DNA of 42,460 nt. Origin: Verrucomicrobiaceae bacterium UBA2429 (GTDB lineage Bacteria; Verrucomicrobiota; Verrucomicrobiia; Verrucomicrobiales; Verrucomicrobiaceae). Shown piece by piece: positions 41,001-42,460 of the stretch (positions are counted from its first letter, which is position 1; each line of letters opens with the position of its first letter). The notes beneath the pieces are model-generated. The model saw only the letters and a program-made list of their open reading frames with translations. It did not search any database and was not told the DNA's origin. The translations under genes were made by a program, and so were the position numbers. The DNA lies in NCBI GenBank assembly GCA_002343505.1, contig DDQZ01000079.1, forward strand, positions 1-42,460, read 5' to 3'.

Positions 41001-41933
41001 GGTGGTAAGCGTGGTGAAAGTGCCGTCCAGGGAATTGGACGTGCCAGCACTGTTCGTCGCCGTCAGCCGGTAATGGTAGGTGGTGCCTTGCGTCAGAAAG
41101 GTCAGTGGCGCGCTCACATTCTGCGGGCTGGTGCCGTTGTTGGGAGACAGGTTCAGGCTGTAGCTGCTCCCATAGCTGGTGGTCAGCCCATACTGGAATT
41201 GCGCCGTCGTGGCGCCGCCATTCGGATTGATGGCACCGTTGAGCGTGGCGCCCGAGGTGCTCACTGAGCTTGCCGCGCCAAGAGTAACCGTGGGTTTGAC
41301 GGGCGGTGTGCTCGCCAGGCTGATGTTGTCAACTCGCACACCAGCGAAGTCGTTGAAGATGTCGTCTATCGTATAAAAAGTAAATTTCAACTGGCCAGTC
41401 TGTCCTGAGTAGGCGGAAAGATCAAAGCTAAAGTCCGTATAGCTCGCGCCTCCGTTCGTCAGATTGACTCCGCTTTCCACCAGCACCAGCTCCAGGCCAT
41501 TGTGGATAAGGATCACTTTGAACTTGTCGTAGTCTGTGTCTGCTTCCGTCTGCGAAGACACGGAGAACGCGAGCACCGAACCCGCTGGTATGGAGAAGGT
41601 CGGAGACAGCGCGGTGCCAGAGTTCGTTGCACCAGTGTTGTAGTTCCCATTGGGAGTGCTGCCAGCCGTTTCTCCCTGCACATAACCTAGCGAGTAGCCT
41701 CCCGACTTGGGAAAGTTTTGTGTCACATGCCACAGACCGTTCATGGTAAAGCCGGAGGCTGTGCCACTGTCGAAGTTCTGAGAGTAAACCGTGGTCTGCG
41801 CCTGCGCCATGCCCGCCACACCAAGAAGCATGACGACAGCGAGCGCAGCCAAGTGACAGGAGACGAGATGCCCGAGGATCCCTGGGAAGATTCGTTCCCT
41901 GACATCCGCAGGGGAGAAGAGTGATGTTTTCAT
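38097..41933 (-). CDS. Giant exported delta-60/choice-of-anchor repeat protein (1278 aa)
   Basis: A signal peptide with a long N-region (MKTSLFSPADVRERIFPGILGHLVSCHLAALAVVMLLGVAGMAQAQ) is followed by a jelly-roll-like N-terminal domain (YSQNFDSGTASGFTM). Two Fn3-like repeats (ATTAQFQYGLTTSYG, TTYHYRLTATNSAGTS) come before seven delta-60 repeats in the middle (pattern LQPDGRIVVAG, DxAVVRLLPNGTLDTSFNGTGKV), and one more Fn3-like repeat follows (ATTAWFEYGTTTSYGTS). Two choice-of-anchor D (ASPM/Hydin-like) domains come next (FTVRNTGTTPLRNLAIT, FTIKNTGTAPLAGIAVT), and a C-terminal domain ends in FFRLESN. Start 41933 opens the signal peptide; the open frame goes to 41975. Likely cell-surface or secreted adhesin/structural protein; its sorting signal is not recognised. 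Confidence 0.92.
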   Translation of the reverse strand: MKTSLFSPADVRERIFPGILGHLVSCHLAALAVVMLLGVAGMAQAQTTVYSQNFDSGTASGFTMNGLWHVTQNFPKSGGYSLGYVQGETAGSTPNGNYNTGATNSGTALSPTFSIPAGSVLAFSVSSQTEADTDYDKFKVILIHNGLELVLVESGVNLTNGGASYTDFSFDLSAYSGQTGQLKFTFYTIDDIFNDFAGVRVDNISLASTPPVKPTVTLGAASSVSTSGATLNGAINPNGGATTAQFQYGLTTSYGSSYSLNLSPNNGTSPQNVSAPLTFLTQGTTYHYRLTATNSAGTSNSLDGTFTTLTTLPVVALTATTNRQITRQTINGTVNPSGFATTAQFQYGLTTSYGTNIPVTLSPSNGTSPQNVSTNLTGLQPGTIYHYRLTATNSSGTSNTTDGTFFSAGTGDLDPAFGSNGTKTLAVGGGTYHFATSVTLQPDGRIVVAGDSNNGSNLDMAVVRLLPNGTLDTSFNGTGKVAVTFGGNNDSCRAVVVQSDGKIVIAGRSAGVSNDGDFALVRLLPDGTLDTSFNGTGKVVTGIGAGDEAIQGMALQGDGKIVVAGRAWNGSNYDYALARYNPDGTLDTSFNTTGKVMTAFGSAEDSGQRVVVQADGKILMVGDTYSGTTPGYDIGVVRYNANGSLDTGFGSGGKAVFHLGGSSESGRGLAVQPDGRIVISGISNVSDDHQDIALVRLTSAGALDSTFGSGAGYVITAVGVGADVSNAAALQGDGKILVAGHVFNANEDFAIARYNANGSLDASFRGSAIVTTPIGTGNDYGMNLAVQSNGGILVVGGAQTASGFDFAIARYYGDSIPPVAVTQAASAATTSGATLNGTANPAGLATTAWFEYGTTTSYGTSTAAQNPGAGLNPIAVNQAVTGLLDGTLYHYRIVAQNAGGTSYGMDMTFTTLIDPEIVVEEPVGLDLVDDAASVGYGDVLLDSNAVKTFTVRNTGTTPLRNLAITKDGTNAADFTVSAISTPVSAGGSTTFTVTFAPGALGARAAAIHIASNDVDENPFDIALTGTGVTPEIGLEQPAGTNLVDGSASIGYGAVAIGSSNAKTFTIKNTGTAPLAGIAVTVDGTHSGNYVVSTSGMSTTVAIGGSTTFTVTFTPTGTISSTRTAALHVASSDLNENPFDIALTGDAYSTTADADGDGLNDWAEHNYTALGFNWQVSQPALVTNLFSNLGKAETNANAAGYFSTTQVQALHVGAPLLQRHPATGVFTLTLGIEKSTTLAPASFTLFPMSASQTLINGEGRLEFQFTVPDNTAFFRLESN
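39500..40700. repeat. Seven delta-60 coding repeats
   Basis: About 150-bp units encode seven delta-60 repeats with strongly similar DNA; stretches such as the one encoding LDTSFNGTGKV recur nearly unchanged. Each has the form (V/L)xxQxDGKI(V/L)(V/I)AG..A(V/L)xRYNxxGxLDxxF. Confidence 0.8.
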
Positions 41934-41971
41934 GGCAAGCCGATGCTGATGGTTCTTGACGAATGATCTTC

Positions 41972-42202
41972 TCACTCCCCCGGCGCGTTCGGCGCGTTGC
42001 TGATCCAGGGCTGGTTGCTGCCGTCGAGGGTCACAAAGGCGCGCTGCGAGGACTCCAGCACGGCGACAAGGGCCGCGAGGCGCATGGGCGGGAGGTTCTT
42101 AAAGACGCCCTGGGTGCCGTCCGTGAACTGGAGGGCAAGTTCGGAAGCGTCGGAGTTGATGGCAGCACTGGCACGCCATTGGTGGATCTGCTTGGTGTTC
42201 AT
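41972..42202 (-). CDS. Small hypothetical protein (76 aa)
   Basis: Starts at the ATG 42202 (MNTKQIHQWRASAAINSDASELALQFTDGTQGVFKNLPPMRLAALVAVLESSQRAFVTLDGSNQPWISNAPNAPGE, shown here only to define the call by its landmarks KQIHQW and FKNLPP). No signal peptide or membrane segment is seen. It lies 38 bp upstream of the giant delta-60 gene on the same strand and may be co-transcribed. The longer frame to 42235 adds a Ser/Thr/Pro segment and is less likely. I do not recognise the family. Confidence 0.6.
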   Translation of the reverse strand: MNTKQIHQWRASAAINSDASELALQFTDGTQGVFKNLPPMRLAALVAVLESSQRAFVTLDGSNQPWISNAPNAPGE

Positions 42203-42257
42203 GGTGGGCGATGAGGTGGAAGGGTGAAGTGGCATGGATGACGAAATGCGCAGACGC

Positions 42258-42460
42258 TCACCGTGTCCCCAACGCCGCGGCCTGCTGGTCGAGCTGGCGG
42301 GCGGCTTCGAGGTATTGCTCGCGCTCGGGGCTGCCGGACTGGGCGGCGGCCTCGCGGTAGGCGCGGGCGGCGGCTTCGTATTGGGCGCGGATGCCGGGCG
42401 GGCTGCCTTCCGTCTCGAAGGCGACGGGGCGGAAATTGGGATCGGGCCGCCGTGGCGGGG
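42258..42460 (-). CDS. C-terminal end of a gene cut by the right edge
   Basis: The frame ending at the TGA 42258-42260 is open to the window end. It reads as a polar, helix-forming tail rich in Ala, Glu, Gln and Arg (for example QYEAAARAYREAAAQSGSPE and QYLEAARQLDQQAAALGTR), similar to coiled-coil or TPR-like segments. The start and identity lie outside the window. It is 55 bp upstream of the small ORF on the same strand. Confidence 0.55.
   Translation of the reverse strand, partial: PPRRPDPNFRPVAFETEGSPPGIRAQYEAAARAYREAAAQSGSPEREQYLEAARQLDQQAAALGTR

Noticed and set aside
38097..41933. CRISPR-like or satellite array in the delta-60 region
   Set aside because: Periodicity is fully explained by coding repeats of a single open frame; no spacer-repeat pattern.

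Overview
The window looks like a chromosomal segment of a high-GC member of the Verrucomicrobiota (PVC group). The evidence is the gene content: Planctomycete/Verrucomicrobia-type cytochrome (DUF1549/DUF1553) and membrane-dehydrogenase-like propeller proteins, several secreted S1 sulfatases, DUF1080 and DUF1552 proteins, an ECF sigma factor beside a PknB-like kinase, and a very large delta-60/choice-of-anchor exported protein. Shine-Dalgarno sites are mostly weak or absent. No rRNA, tRNA, CRISPR array, phage or complete insertion sequence was recognised. The species cannot be named from this sequence.

Layout. 1-343 holds a GC-rich 42-bp tandem repeat entering from the left edge. 344-1027 is an orphan gene. 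1055-12457 is a long minus-strand run, in transcription order: PQQ-like propeller, proA, cytochrome/DUF1553 protein, a 44-residue Cys-rich lipoprotein, ECF sigma, anti-sigma, a giant SGNH/propeller/azurin fusion, and a class V aminotransferase. 12567-15499 is plus strand: MTH1-like Nudix, sulfatase, and a sulfocyanin-like blue copper protein. 15506-18331 is minus strand: YugP peptidase with its own terminator, then a YdjY-domain protein overlapping a toroid (prenyltransferase-like) protein. 18501-19564 carries a membrane protein and acpP. 19603-21647 (minus) has a PduO-type cobalamin adenosyltransferase and a ceramidase-like protein. 22026-24434 (plus) has a metallophosphoesterase and a DUF1080-propeller fusion. 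24462-26579 (minus) has an alpha/beta hydrolase and a sialidase-like protein. 26694-30534 (plus) is a sigma factor / membrane LRV-repeat protein / membrane Ser-Thr kinase-RCC1 module. 30578-33345 (minus) is a coupled sulfatase pair, followed by recQ, an NTF2-like protein and a Ca/Na antiporter. 37657-38096 is debris from two broken genes. Last come the 1278-residue delta-60 protein, a small ORF and a partial gene at the right edge.

How the genes fit together. Most products carry export signals and look like extracellular or periplasmic degradation and electron-transfer functions: sulfatases, sialidase-like protein, ceramidase-like protein, esterase, DUF1080, c-type cytochrome and two cupredoxins. 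Two separate sigma-factor modules (6327-7038 and 26694-30534) probably control cell-envelope or extracellular responses. Housekeeping genes (proA, acpP, recQ, adenosyltransferase) are interspersed.

Most interesting leads: the sigma/LRV/kinase-RCC1 module; a sulfocyanin-like protein with His in place of the axial Met; a PVC propeller protein whose C-terminus is an azurin domain and which contains no haem motif; a Cys-rich micro-lipoprotein heading a sigma/anti-sigma operon; and a family of short palindromic elements found once inside a coding region and once abutting the recQ start.
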